Source: VRUE01 sp963701265 (GTDB lineage: Bacteria > Actinomycetota > Thermoleophilia > Solirubrobacterales > 70-9). Taken from it: a DNA stretch of 64,000 bases. The notes below the pieces were generated by a model, which did no database searches, had not been told where the DNA came from, and was given only the letters and a program-made list of their open reading frames with translations. The stretch covers positions 248,001 to 312,000 of the forward strand of contig OY969581.1 of NCBI GenBank assembly GCA_963701265.1. Direction: 5' to 3'. Of this stretch, positions 15,614 through 23,624 are shown piece by piece (positions within the stretch are counted from its first letter, which is position 1; each line of letters opens with the position of its first letter). A program made the translations under genes and the position numbers.

Positions 15614-15619
15614 TATACT
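15614..15619 (+). promoter_or_regulatory. Possible -10 box for rpmH operon
   Basis: TATACT lies 10 bases before the rpmH ATG in the 120-base dnaA-rpmH gap. No clear -35 hexamer sits 16-18 bases upstream. If functional, the transcript leader would be only a few bases long. Confidence 0.3.
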
Positions 15620-15629
15620 GCGACGCCCG

Positions 15630-15764
15630 ATGAAGCGGACTTATCAGCCGAAGAAGCGGAAGCGGGCGAAGACGCACGGATTCCGGGCCCGAATGAGCAC
15701 GCGTGGGGGTCGAGCGATCCTCAAGCGCCGTCGCCGCAAAGGCCGGAAGCGCCTCACTCCCTAG
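15630..15764 (+). CDS. rpmH: Ribosomal protein bL34
   Basis: A 44-residue, very basic protein beginning MKRTYQPKKRKRAKTHGF and ending RRRRKGRKRLTP, the classic L34 sequence of the large ribosomal subunit. It is too short for most gene callers unless the upstream in-frame extension (from 15486) is ignored. The ATG at 15630 was chosen by homology. The stop codon is followed directly by the rnpA ATG. Confidence 0.97.
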   Translation: MKRTYQPKKRKRAKTHGFRARMSTRGGRAILKRRRRKGRKRLTP

Positions 15765-16133
15765 ATGGCGGCAAAACGACGCCGCCTCTCGCGCAGCGGC
15801 GAGTTCGACCGCGTCTACCGCGACGGATCCTCACATGCCACCCGTTACCTCGTTCTCTACAGCTTTCCCCGCAAGGACGAGGAGGACGACGAGGTGAGGC
15901 TCGGAGTCTCGGTCAGCCGCAAGGTCGGCGGTGCTGTCGATCGCAACCGGGTCAAGCGCGTCCTGCGCGAGACCTTTTGGGGCCTTTCTGACCAGCTTCC
16001 CGAGAGCCACGACTTCGTCCTGGTTGCTCGTCCGGATATTGGTGACCTGATCGAGCGCGACGGCTCGACTGGCGTTAGGGCAAGCATCGAGGAGGCACTC
16101 GCGGGCTCGCCGGGAAAGAAGCGTTCCACGTGA
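15765..16133 (+). CDS. rnpA: Ribonuclease P protein component
   Basis: A 122-residue basic protein that binds the RNase P RNA and aids 5' maturation of tRNAs. The RNA-binding signature VSRKVGGAVDRNRVKRVLRE is present at about residues 50-69, and the N-terminus RRRLSRSGEFDRVYRDG is typical. It starts with no gap after rpmH and overlaps yidD by 4 bases, so rpmH-rnpA-yidD-yidC is one unit. The parS-like sequence spans its last codons. Confidence 0.95.
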   Translation: MAAKRRRLSRSGEFDRVYRDGSSHATRYLVLYSFPRKDEEDDEVRLGVSVSRKVGGAVDRNRVKRVLRETFWGLSDQLPESHDFVLVARPDIGDLIERDGSTGVRASIEEALAGSPGKKRST

Positions 16134-16137
16134 AACG
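16122..16137. promoter_or_regulatory. parS: parS-like centromere site
   Basis: CGTTCCACGTGAAACG differs from the consensus TGTTTCACGTGAAACA at the two outermost bases and one inner base; the central 14 bases match GTTTCACGTGAAAC at 13 positions. parB lies about 3 kb away. parS sites cluster near origins and often lie inside coding sequence, as here at the rnpA/yidD overlap. Confidence 0.65.
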
Positions 16138-16402
16138 CCCCCTGCTGGCACTGATCGCCGCCTATCAGCGCCGGATCTCACCCGCATTTCCCCGCCGCTG
16201 CCGTTATGAGCCGACCTGCTCGTCCTACGCAGCCGAGTCGATCCAGCGCTTTGGCGCTGGCCGCGGAACACTCCTCGCAACCTGGCGCCTGCTGCGTTGC
16301 AATCCCTTCAGCCACGGCGGCTTCGATCCCGTTCCTGAGCGCTTCACGCTCAAAGTAGGCCCCGTGGATCCCGCCGTCCACCACGGTGAGGCGCACACGT
16401 GA
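16130..16402 (+). CDS. yidD: Membrane protein insertion efficiency factor YidD
   Basis: A 90-residue protein with the family core: YQRRISPAFPRRCRYEPTCSSYA and then NPFSHGGFDPVP. YidD is a small peripheral membrane protein associated with YidC-dependent insertion. The GTG start at 16130 overlaps the rnpA stop by 4 bases and lies within the parS-like palindrome; the stop overlaps yidC by 4 bases. Confidence 0.95.
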   Translation: MKRPLLALIAAYQRRISPAFPRRCRYEPTCSSYAAESIQRFGAGRGTLLATWRLLRCNPFSHGGFDPVPERFTLKVGPVDPAVHHGEAHT

Positions 16403-17160
16403 TCCCGGCAGCGAACATCCTGCAGCCGCTGATCGACATCGCCAACTCGGTCCTGCAGTTCTTCCACGACAGCGCTGGCCTCAGCTGGGGGATGTCGATC
16501 ATCGCCCTGACGATCGTCACCCGGGCGCTGCTGATTCCCCTCACCTACCGACAGTTGAAGGGGATGCGCGCGCTGCAGGCCCTGCAGCCGCAGATCAAAG
16601 AGATCCAGGCGAAATACAAAAACGATCGCCAGCGCATGCAGCAGGAGATGATGCGCTTTTACCAGGAGAACAAAGTCAACCCCTTTGCCTCCTGCATTCC
16701 GCTGATCGCCCAGCTGCCGGTCTTCATCACCCTCTTCTACGTCCTGCGCCATGAGCTGCCGGCCGACATTGGCTGCGAAGCGGGCAAGTGTGGCTCGGAA
16801 GCGTCGTTCCTCTTCATCAGTGACCTGACCGCGAAGGCGGCCGGAGGCGAACTGATCGCCCTGCTCGTGCTCTACGTCGGCACTCAGCTGGTCTCGGGCC
16901 TGGTGATGTCGGTAACCGCCGACAAAAGCCAGCGGATGATGATGATGGTCCTGCCCTTCATCTTCGTTCCCTTCGTGATCAGCTTCCCCGCGGGCCTCGT
17001 CCTCTACTGGATCACCACCAACTTCTGGACGATCGGCCAGCAGTACGTGATCCAGCGGGTCATCCCGGCGCCTGTCACGGCAACGCCGGAGGCGATGGCA
17101 GCCGCAGCCGCAGCAAAGCCGCCCCCACCGCCACCAAAAAAGAAGAAGAAGCGGCGCTAG
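16399..17160 (+). CDS. yidC: Membrane protein insertase YidC
   Basis: A 253-residue short-form YidC (Oxa1 family). The conserved core contains MSIIALTIVTRALLIPLTY with the groove arginine (about residue 47), the cytoplasmic helical hairpin (about 50-85), PFASCIPLIAQLPVFITLFY, and further hydrophobic segments. A C-terminal Pro/Lys-rich tail (PPPPPPKKKKKRR) probably contacts the ribosome. There is no lipobox. It inserts small membrane proteins alone or with SecYEG. A GTG start overlaps the yidD stop. Confidence 0.95.
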   Translation: MIPAANILQPLIDIANSVLQFFHDSAGLSWGMSIIALTIVTRALLIPLTYRQLKGMRALQALQPQIKEIQAKYKNDRQRMQQEMMRFYQENKVNPFASCIPLIAQLPVFITLFYVLRHELPADIGCEAGKCGSEASFLFISDLTAKAAGGELIALLVLYVGTQLVSGLVMSVTADKSQRMMMMVLPFIFVPFVISFPAGLVLYWITTNFWTIGQQYVIQRVIPAPVTATPEAMAAAAAAKPPPPPPKKKKKRR

Positions 17161-17263
17161 CCCGCTGCCGGGCGCCACGCCTGGCATAGCTTCAGCCCGG
17201 GGTTTAAGGACCCGGAAAGACAGAAGCTTTCATCCGGTGGCCTTTCGCGCATAGACTGGCGGC

Positions 17264-17746
17264 GTGACCGGAGCTGACGACTGGCCGCAAGAGCCCGCTG
17301 AGCGGGTTCGGGAGCTTGTTGAGGAGGTGCTTGACGAGCTGGACCTCGAGGGGGAGGTCGAGATCGTCGAGGACGACGATCGGATTACGGCTTCGGTTGA
17401 GGGCGACGAGGATTACGGGCTGCTGATCGGCAAGCGCGGCCAGACGATCGACGCGCTGCAGCTGATTGCCTACCAGGCCGCGTTCCGCGGCTTGCGCGAG
17501 CGCAAGCGGGTGGTCGTTGACGCAGCGGGATATCGGGAGCGGCGCAAGGAGACGCTGACGGTGCGGGCCGACCGCGCGGCGGAGCAGGCGCTCAGTGGCA
17601 ACGAGTCGATCGAGATGGACCCGATGAGCGCTCAGGAGCGGCGTGTCGTACACGAGCACCTGAAGGAGCGCTCCGGTGTCGAGACTTACAGCGAAGGCGA
17701 CGAGCCAAGACGCTGCGTGGTCGTCGCCCCTCTTGTCTCCGAGTAG
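17264..17746 (+). CDS. jag: Jag/KhpB RNA-binding protein (KH and R3H domains)
   Basis: A 160-residue protein with a KH domain (about 30-95; RNA-binding GKRGQTIDALQLIAY) and a C-terminal R3H domain (about 98-157; MSAQERRVVHEHL). It lacks the N-terminal Jag-N domain of Firmicutes, as in other actinobacteria. KhpB proteins bind many RNAs and influence cell division. The GTG start at 17264 has no ribosome site; a TAGACT hexamer (17251-17256 approximately) six bases upstream would fit a leaderless transcript. The gene ends just before the left arm of a 20-base inverted repeat. Confidence 0.9.
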   Translation: MTGADDWPQEPAERVRELVEEVLDELDLEGEVEIVEDDDRITASVEGDEDYGLLIGKRGQTIDALQLIAYQAAFRGLRERKRVVVDAAGYRERRKETLTVRADRAAEQALSGNESIEMDPMSAQERRVVHEHLKERSGVETYSEGDEPRRCVVVAPLVSE

Positions 17747-17747
17747 G

Positions 17748-17859
17748 GCGAGTACTCCGGTAGGGGTTTCGCTTAACTTTTTCGAGGGACGCCTGCAGCG
17801 GTAGACGATGGCTGGTCGCGAAAAAGTGCAAGACGCTTCACCCCTACCGGAGTACTCGC
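17748..17859. repeat. 20-base perfect inverted repeat flanking the rsmG start
   Basis: The left arm at 17748-17767 (core AGTACTCCGGTAGGGG) and the right arm at 17840-17859 are exact reverse complements separated by 72 bases. The left arm is in the jag-rsmG gap; the right arm encodes part of the rsmG N-terminus (about residues 11-17). The spacer contains the rsmG start codon, so pairing in mRNA would place the initiation region in a loop. Confidence 0.9.
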
Positions 17860-18533
17860 TCAGCGCAGAGCAGCGGGCGGCGATCGCTTGCGTCCTGGAG
17901 CTTCTGGAGACCGAGCGAGCGTCGGTCAGCTCCGTGACGGATCCGCAAAGAGCTTGGCGGGTGCATGTTGCGGATAGCCTTACCGGGCTTGAGTTCGAGC
18001 AGTTGGCTACGGCGCCGCGGATTGCTGATATTGGCTCTGGGGCTGGGTTTCCGGGGCTTGTGCTGGCGGTTGCCCTGCCCGACGCGCGGGTTGACCTGAT
18101 CGAGTCGGTGGGGCGTAAGTGCGACTTCATTCAGCGCGCGATCGACAGTGCCGGAATCGCCAATGCTCGCGTCATCAATGCCCGCTCCGAGGACCTTGCC
18201 GCTGGTGAGGGACGTGAGGCCTACGCCGCGGTAACCGCCCGCGCTGTCGGCCGCCTCTCCACCCTCGCCGAGCTCGCGTCGCCGCTGCTCGAGAAAAACG
18301 GTGTTCTAGTTGCCTGGAAGGGCAAGCGCGACCCGGATGAGGAGTCTCAGCTCACGCGCGCCGCCGAGAAGCTGTCCATGCGTCCCGAGGAGATCCGCCA
18401 CGTCGGGCCCTACGCCGGCAGCGAGCACCGTCACCTGCATTTGGTTCGCAAGGACGGCCCCACCCCCGATGATTTGCCGCGGCGTCCGGGAATGGCCAAG
18501 AAGCGGCCTCGCGGCCAGGTCGGCCGTCGCTAG
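17808..18533 (+). CDS. rsmG: 16S rRNA m7G527 methyltransferase
   Basis: A 241-residue Rossmann methyltransferase using S-adenosylmethionine to methylate G527 of 16S rRNA. SAM motif IADIGSGAGFPGLVLAVALP is at about residue 70, and DLIESVGRKCDFIQ and VTARAVGRLSTLAELA follow. The basic C-terminal tail (MAKKRPRGQVGRR) is unremarkable. Position between jag and parA matches actinobacteria and Firmicutes. Its first codons contain the right arm of the 20-base inverted repeat. Confidence 0.95.
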   Translation: MAGREKVQDASPLPEYSLSAEQRAAIACVLELLETERASVSSVTDPQRAWRVHVADSLTGLEFEQLATAPRIADIGSGAGFPGLVLAVALPDARVDLIESVGRKCDFIQRAIDSAGIANARVINARSEDLAAGEGREAYAAVTARAVGRLSTLAELASPLLEKNGVLVAWKGKRDPDEESQLTRAAEKLSMRPEEIRHVGPYAGSEHRHLHLVRKDGPTPDDLPRRPGMAKKRPRGQVGRR

Positions 18534-18544
18534 TCTGCGCTCGC

Positions 18545-19303
18545 ATGGGCGTCGTCTACGCGATCTCGAACCAGAAGGGTGGTGTCGGCAAGACAACCAC
18601 CGCGGTCAACGTCGCCGCCTGTGTGGCGGCCAGCGGCGCCCAAACGCTCCTGGTCGACCTCGACCCGCAGTGCAACGCGACCGTCGCCTTGGGCGGTGAG
18701 CGCGATATGCACCCCTCCTCCTACGATTGCCTGATCGGCGAGGTCTCGGTGGCCGAGGCCGCCCGCCCGGCCGGACCCGACAACCTCTGGCTTGTTCCGG
18801 CGAACCGCGACCTGGCCGGCGCCGCGGTCGAGCTGCCGCGGATAGAGGGCTCCGAGACGCGCCTGCGCGACCGGCTCGGTCCGGTGCGCGAGCGCTTCGC
18901 CTACACCTTGCTCGACTGCCCGCCCTCGCTTGGGCCGGTCAGCGTCAACGCCCTCACCGCCGCCGATCGCGTCGTCGTGCCGGTTCAGGCCGAGTACCTG
19001 GCCCTGGAGGGCCTGGTCCAGTTCCTCGACACGCTGGCGATGATCCGCCGCGAGCTCAACCCGGCGCTGGAGGTGTCGGGCCTCCTGGTCACCATGCACG
19101 ATGAGCGCACGCGCTTGGCGCGGGACGTCGAGCGTGAACTGCGCCAGCACTTTCCCGAGATGGTTTTCGAGACCGTCATACCGCGCAGCGTCCGGGTCGC
19201 TGAGGCGCCAAGCTACGGCCTGCCCGTGATCGACCACTCGCCCCACTCGCGCGGCTCCGACGCTTATCGCGCTCTGGCCAAGGAGCTCGCCGCCCGTGGC
19301 TAG
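18545..19303 (+). CDS. parA: Chromosome partitioning ATPase ParA/Soj
   Basis: A 252-residue deviant-Walker ATPase. NQKGGVGKTTTAVNVAA (about 9-25) carries the signature lysines; LLVDLDPQCNAT and LLDCPPSLGPVSVNAL follow. It forms nucleoid gradients that move ParB-parS complexes. The ATG lies 11 bases after the rsmG stop, and the 3' end overlaps parB by 8 bases. Confidence 0.96.
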   Translation: MGVVYAISNQKGGVGKTTTAVNVAACVAASGAQTLLVDLDPQCNATVALGGERDMHPSSYDCLIGEVSVAEAARPAGPDNLWLVPANRDLAGAAVELPRIEGSETRLRDRLGPVRERFAYTLLDCPPSLGPVSVNALTAADRVVVPVQAEYLALEGLVQFLDTLAMIRRELNPALEVSGLLVTMHDERTRLARDVERELRQHFPEMVFETVIPRSVRVAEAPSYGLPVIDHSPHSRGSDAYRALAKELAARG

Positions 19304-20177
19304 TGCGACCAAGCGCGGCAAGCGGGGTCTTGGCAGCGGCCTCTCGGCGATCTTGCCCGAGGCCAGCCCCGAGCAGGCCGGCGAGCTGCGCGAGCTGCCA
19401 ACCGAGCTGATCAAGCCAAACCCCAACCAGCCGCGCACCAAGATCGACCCCGATTCGCTGGCCGGGCTCGCCTCCTCGATCGAAGCCAACGGGATCGTGC
19501 AGCCGTTGCTGGTCCGTCCCCTCCCCGACGGCAGCTACGAGCTGATCGCCGGCGAGCGCCGCTGGCGAGCGGCCCAGGCGGCGGGCTTGGCCAAAGTCCC
19601 AGCCGTCGTCCGCGATCAAGAGCTCGCCGAGCGACTGCAGGTCGCACTGATCGAGAACATGGTCCGCGAGGACCTCAACCCGGTCGACGAGGCCCGCGCC
19701 TGCGCGGCCTTGGTGGACGAACTGGGCCTCTCCAAGGAGGAGCTGGCACGCCGCGTCGGGCGCAGTCGCCCCGCCGTCTCCAACTTGATCCGCTTGCTCG
19801 ATCTACCCGACGAGGCGCTCGAGCTGCTCGAGTCCGGGGGTCTGAGCGAGGGCCACGGCCGCGCCCTCCTGGCGGCCGAAGGCAACGACGTGCGCCGGCG
19901 CCTCGCCCGCGACGCGGTTCGCGCCGGTTGGTCGGTCCGCGAGACCGAGAACAGGGCCAAGCTGGCTGGCCAGCCAAAGACGCCAAGTGGCTCCCGAGCT
20001 GCCCTGGCGCCCGAGGAGGCCGAGGCTCTGCGTGCCGCCGCCGACAAACTCGAGTCGGCAATCGGCCACGAGGTCAAGCTGCGCCCAAGGGGAGGGGAGA
20101 TCGCGCTCGAGATCCGCCTCAGCGACCTCGATGAGGCGCACGCCTTGGCCCACAGCCTCAACCGCCGCCAGCGCTGA
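19296..20177 (+). CDS. parB: Chromosome partitioning protein ParB
   Basis: A 293-residue protein. It has an N-terminal ParA-contact region (KRGKRGLGSGLSAIL), the CTP-binding domain with IKPNPNQPRTKID and GERRWRAAQAAG, the IENMVREDLNPVDEA segment, a helix-turn-helix (LSKEELARRVGRSRPAVSNLIRLL) that reads parS, and a C-terminal dimerisation domain. It loads on parS, slides as a CTP-dependent clamp and recruits SMC. The GTG start overlaps parA. A parS-like sequence occurs about 3 kb upstream. Confidence 0.96.
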   Translation: MASATKRGKRGLGSGLSAILPEASPEQAGELRELPTELIKPNPNQPRTKIDPDSLAGLASSIEANGIVQPLLVRPLPDGSYELIAGERRWRAAQAAGLAKVPAVVRDQELAERLQVALIENMVREDLNPVDEARACAALVDELGLSKEELARRVGRSRPAVSNLIRLLDLPDEALELLESGGLSEGHGRALLAAEGNDVRRRLARDAVRAGWSVRETENRAKLAGQPKTPSGSRAALAPEEAEALRAAADKLESAIGHEVKLRPRGGEIALEIRLSDLDEAHALAHSLNRRQR

Positions 20178-20229
20178 ACCTGAGCCCCGGCCGGGCGCGA
20201 TTCCCCCGCTATCCTTTCCGCTTGGCTCC

Positions 20230-20303
<74 letters not shown>

Positions 20304-20306
20304 CTC

Positions 20307-20801
20307 GTGCAACAGATGCAGATCTACGGCGTCAGCTTTGACATGGTCGGCAAGCAGCCGATCGTCTTGCTGAAGACCGTTGACAGCAACAAGTTCCTGC
20401 CGATCTGGATCGGGCACCCGGAGGCAGCGGCGATCCTGATGAAGCTGCAGGGCGCCTCGACGCCGCGGCCGATGACGCACGACCTGCTCTCTGACGTGCT
20501 CGAGCAGCTCGACGCCAAATGCGAGCGCGTCTCGGTGACGGAGCTGCGCGACAACACCTTCTACGCCTCGATCACGGTCTCGATCAACGGCACCGAGATG
20601 GAGATCGACTCGCGCCCCTCCGACGCCCTTGCCCTCGCCGTACGCGTCTCGGCACCGATCTTCGCCGACGAGGACGTGATCGAGGAGTCGGCGATCGAGT
20701 TCGAGCACGACGTCGAGGACACCGAGGAGGTCGTCGACAAATTCAAAGAGTTCCTCGACGAGGTCACGCCCGACGATTTCGCCAAAGGCGAAGACTCTTA
20801 A
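20307..20801 (+). CDS. Bifunctional nuclease (BFN/DUF151) family protein
   Basis: A 164-residue protein with the BFN domain over residues 1-135: LPIWIGHPEAAAILMKLQG, RPMTHDLLSDVLEQL and IDSRPSDALALAVRVSAPIF. The plant homologue has RNase and DNase activity; bacterial roles are uncertain. A long acidic C-terminal tail follows. The start is either the GTG at 20307 or the ATG at 20316; neither has a ribosome site. The transcript may be released by tRNA-Ile 3' processing. It converges on ddl with a 4-base overlap. Confidence 0.88.
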   Translation: MQQMQIYGVSFDMVGKQPIVLLKTVDSNKFLPIWIGHPEAAAILMKLQGASTPRPMTHDLLSDVLEQLDAKCERVSVTELRDNTFYASITVSINGTEMEIDSRPSDALALAVRVSAPIFADEDVIEESAIEFEHDVEDTEEVVDKFKEFLDEVTPDDFAKGEDS

Positions 20802-21730
20802 GCGCTCGCCGGGGTGAGCGCCAGGTCGAGGATCTTCTCGACCAACTGCTCGAACGACATGCCCGCCGCCTCGGCGGCCTGGGGGAGGAGACTGGTGTCG
20901 GTGAGGCCTGGGATCGCGTTGACCTCGAGCACTTGCGGCCCCGTCTCGGTGAGGATCAGGTCAACCCGCGAGAAGCCCGAGCAGCCCAGCGCCCGGTAGG
21001 CGCCGAGGGCGGCCTCGGTCACCGCCACCGACTCCTCCGGCGTCAGGTCGGCGGGGCAGACGAATGAGGTGCGGCCAATCTCGTAGCGGGCTTCGAAGTC
21101 GTAGCTGTCACCGCTCTGGGGGATTGCCTCGACCACCGGCAGCGCCTCACCACCGAGCACGCTGACCGCCAGCTCGCGCCCGTCGAGGAAGCGCTCGAGC
21201 AGGACCCGGTCGTCGTAGCTGAAAGCCGAGACCAGCGCCTCGGGAACGTCGAACCAGTTCTCGGCGAACTTGATCCCGAGGGCCGAGCCGCCGCGGCTGG
21301 GCTTGACCACGAGCGGGAAGCCGAGCCGTTCCTCCAGGCCGCCGAGGGCATCGGCGGCGCCGAGCTCGCGAAAGGCGGTCTCGTTGAAGGCGAACCAGTC
21401 GGGCGTCGGGATTCCCGCCGCACGCAACTCGTGCTTGGCGAGGACCTTGTCGATGCAGCGAGCACACGCCGCGACGCCGGGACCGGTGAAGGGGATGCCG
21501 AGGATTTCGAGCAGCTCCTGCGCCGTGCCGTCCTCGCCGCCGGGACCGTGCATGGCGACGAAAGCGATCTCCGGCCGCTCTGCCGCCAGCCGCTTGACCA
21601 GGTTCCCGTCCGCCTCCAGCGGCAGTACCTCATGCCCGAGTCGCTCCAGCGCGTCTTCGACCCGAGCCCCCGAGCGCAGCGAGATGCCGCGCTCCAGCGA
21701 ACGGCCGCCTTTGAGCACGGCAACCTTCAA
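20798..21730 (-). CDS. ddl: D-alanine--D-alanine ligase
   Basis: A 310-residue ATP-grasp enzyme that makes the D-Ala-D-Ala dipeptide of peptidoglycan. The N-terminus VAVLKGGRSLERGISLRSG, HGPGGEDGTAQELLE, LVVKPSRGGSALGI and the metal-binding end VLEVNAIPGLTDTSLLP are diagnostic. The length is compact but complete. The TTG start at 21730 overlaps the upstream aminotransferase stop by 4 bases, so the two are co-translated. Confidence 0.93.
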   Translation of the reverse strand: MKVAVLKGGRSLERGISLRSGARVEDALERLGHEVLPLEADGNLVKRLAAERPEIAFVAMHGPGGEDGTAQELLEILGIPFTGPGVAACARCIDKVLAKHELRAAGIPTPDWFAFNETAFRELGAADALGGLEERLGFPLVVKPSRGGSALGIKFAENWFDVPEALVSAFSYDDRVLLERFLDGRELAVSVLGGEALPVVEAIPQSGDSYDFEARYEIGRTSFVCPADLTPEESVAVTEAALGAYRALGCSGFSRVDLILTETGPQVLEVNAIPGLTDTSLLPQAAEAAGMSFEQLVEKILDLALTPASA

Positions 21731-23085
21731 GCGCCCTCGGCCTTCCTAAAAGGAACGACGTTCTCGCTGTCCTCCGCTTCTGATCGGCGGGCCACCGGAG
21801 CGGATGGCGCTTCGCCGGTCAATGCCCCGTAAAGCTCGACCTGGGCCTCGATCACCTTGCCGATGCGCCGGATCCCCTCGCGGATCTCGTCGTCGTTGCT
21901 GCCGGAGAAGTTGAGCCGCATCGAGTTGCGCCCGCGGCCGTCGACGTAGGCGGCTTGCCCGGGCACGAAGGCGACGTCCTCGCGCAGCGCCTTGGCGAGC
22001 AGGTCGCTGGTGTCGATGAAGGGGGGGAGGGTGGCCCAGATGAAGAGGCCGCCGTCGGGCTCGGTCCAGCTCGCCTGGGGCGGGAAGTAGCGATCGAGCG
22101 CCTCGATCATCGTGTCGCGCCGGCCGCGGTAGAGCTCGGCAAGGCTGGCGATGTACTCGCGCCAGCGGCCGCCGCTGAAGTACTCGCGGACGAAGTACTG
22201 GGTCAGGGTCGAGGTGCAGAGGTCCGAGGCCTGCTTGCCCAGCACGACCTTCTCCATCACCGGCGGCGGCGCCACCGCCCAGCCGAGGCGGATGCCGGGG
22301 GAGAGGATCTTCGAGAAGGTGCCGATGTAGAGGACGAAGTCGCCGCCGTCGAGCTGGTAGAGCGGCGGCAGCGCCTCGCCCTCGAAACGGAGCAGGCCGT
22401 AGGGGTTGTCCTCGACCACGAGCAGCTCGCGCGCACGGGCCAGCTCGACCAGTCGTCGCCGCCGCTCCAGCGACATCGTCACCCCGGCGGGATTCTGGAA
22501 GGTCGGTACCGAGTAGATGAACTTGGGCCGGCGGCCTTCGAGGTCGAGCCGCTCCAGGGTGTCCTCGAGTTCGGAGACTTTCATCCCCTCCTCGTCGCAC
22601 TCGATCTGGATCGTCTCGGCCTGGTAGCTGCAGAAGACCGGGATCGCACCGGGGTAGGTCGGGGCCTCGCAGATCACCACGTCACCGGGATCGACCAGCG
22701 CCTTGCTGATCAGGTCGATTGCCTGCTGCCCACCGGTGGTGACGATCACGTCGTCGGGGTCAGGAAGCATCCCCTCGGCCCCCATCACTTCGACGATGCA
22801 GTCGACCGTCTCGCTGAAGCCCTCGGTCGGTCCGTACTGCAGTGCCTCGGCCGCGGACTCCTGCGCGATGCGGGTCATCTGCGCGGCGAAGGTCTGCGGC
22901 GGGAAGGTTGAGGTGTCGGGCAACCCGCCGGCCAGCGAGATCACCTCCGGCCTCGCCGTCACCGCCATCAGATCGCGCATCGCCGAGGAACGCATCACCC
23001 GCGTGCGCTCGGCAAAGAGGCCCGCGTAGCGCTCCAGGTCGCTGCTGCTGGCGTGCGCGCGGCGCCGGTGGGGCGGTTCGGGCAT
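21727..23085 (-). CDS. PLP-dependent aminotransferase (class I/II, LysN-like)
   Basis: A 452-residue fold-type I aminotransferase. SLAGGLPDTSTFP, TGGQQAIDLI, DNPYGLLRF and the PLP-lysine motif TFSKILSPGIRLGW are clear. The family includes 2-aminoadipate and aromatic or branched-chain aminotransferases and MocR catalytic domains; here there is no GntR DNA-binding domain. Substrate cannot be assigned from sequence alone. Coupling to ddl raises the possibility of supplying an amino acid for wall synthesis, but that is a guess. The ATG at 23085 was chosen; the first 20 residues are probably disordered. Confidence 0.85.
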   Translation of the reverse strand: MPEPPHRRRAHASSSDLERYAGLFAERTRVMRSSAMRDLMAVTARPEVISLAGGLPDTSTFPPQTFAAQMTRIAQESAAEALQYGPTEGFSETVDCIVEVMGAEGMLPDPDDVIVTTGGQQAIDLISKALVDPGDVVICEAPTYPGAIPVFCSYQAETIQIECDEEGMKVSELEDTLERLDLEGRRPKFIYSVPTFQNPAGVTMSLERRRRLVELARARELLVVEDNPYGLLRFEGEALPPLYQLDGGDFVLYIGTFSKILSPGIRLGWAVAPPPVMEKVVLGKQASDLCTSTLTQYFVREYFSGGRWREYIASLAELYRGRRDTMIEALDRYFPPQASWTEPDGGLFIWATLPPFIDTSDLLAKALREDVAFVPGQAAYVDGRGRNSMRLNFSGSNDDEIREGIRRIGKVIEAQVELYGALTGEAPSAPVARRSEAEDSENVVPFRKAEGA

Positions 23086-23138
23086 TGGGACAGTGTGCCG
23101 AATCCGCGCCGCGGCGCCCGGGGAGTTAGGTTTTCGGC

Positions 23139-23573
23139 GTGGGATCTCTCTCCGGCATCTGCCTCGAGCTCGGCATCGGCATCGCGATCGGGATGCTCGC
23201 CGGCACCACTGGCACGCACGGCTCCGCCCGCGGCCGGATGACGATCCTCGCCGGCGTGATCGCGATCGTCGTCGGCTTTCTGCTCGCCGGAACCGCTGAT
23301 GTCAGCTCAGCCGCCGGAGCCTTCTTCTGCCTGGTCGGCGCGGTCTTCGCCTGCCTCGTGGTCAGCGACGTGGTCAGCTCCGCCGGCCGCCGCGAGGGCA
23401 GCGGTGGCGGCGCCCTCGCCTTCCTCGTCTCGCTCGCAGCCCTGATCGTCGTGGCGATAGCAATCCTGATTTCCCCCGCCACGCTGCTGGTAATCGCAGC
23501 GCTCGCATGGCTCGGAATCTCCAGACGTCGGCGCGCACAGCGCAAACACGCTGGCCTCCGCGTCCTCCGCTAG
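23139..23573 (+). CDS. Small integral membrane protein, unknown
   Basis: A 144-residue protein with about four hydrophobic helices (roughly 4-22, 32-52, 58-80 and 90-124) and a basic C-terminus (SRRRRAQRKHAGLRVLR), suggesting a cytoplasmic tail. No domain is recognised. The GTG start at 23139 has no strong ribosome site. It is divergent from the aminotransferase and precedes the phosphodiesterase by 51 bases. Confidence 0.6.
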   Translation: MGSLSGICLELGIGIAIGMLAGTTGTHGSARGRMTILAGVIAIVVGFLLAGTADVSSAAGAFFCLVGAVFACLVVSDVVSSAGRREGSGGGALAFLVSLAALIVVAIAILISPATLLVIAALAWLGISRRRRAQRKHAGLRVLR

Positions 23574-23624
23574 AGCCTGCCGGAGGGGTCTGAGCCGCCG
23601 GTCGCGGTCCAGGATGATGCGCTG

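Noticed and set aside
15510..15629. dnaA-rpmH gap as oriC
   Set aside because: No sequence close to TTATCCACA or TTTTCCACA was found; the dnaA-dnaN side has several such sites.
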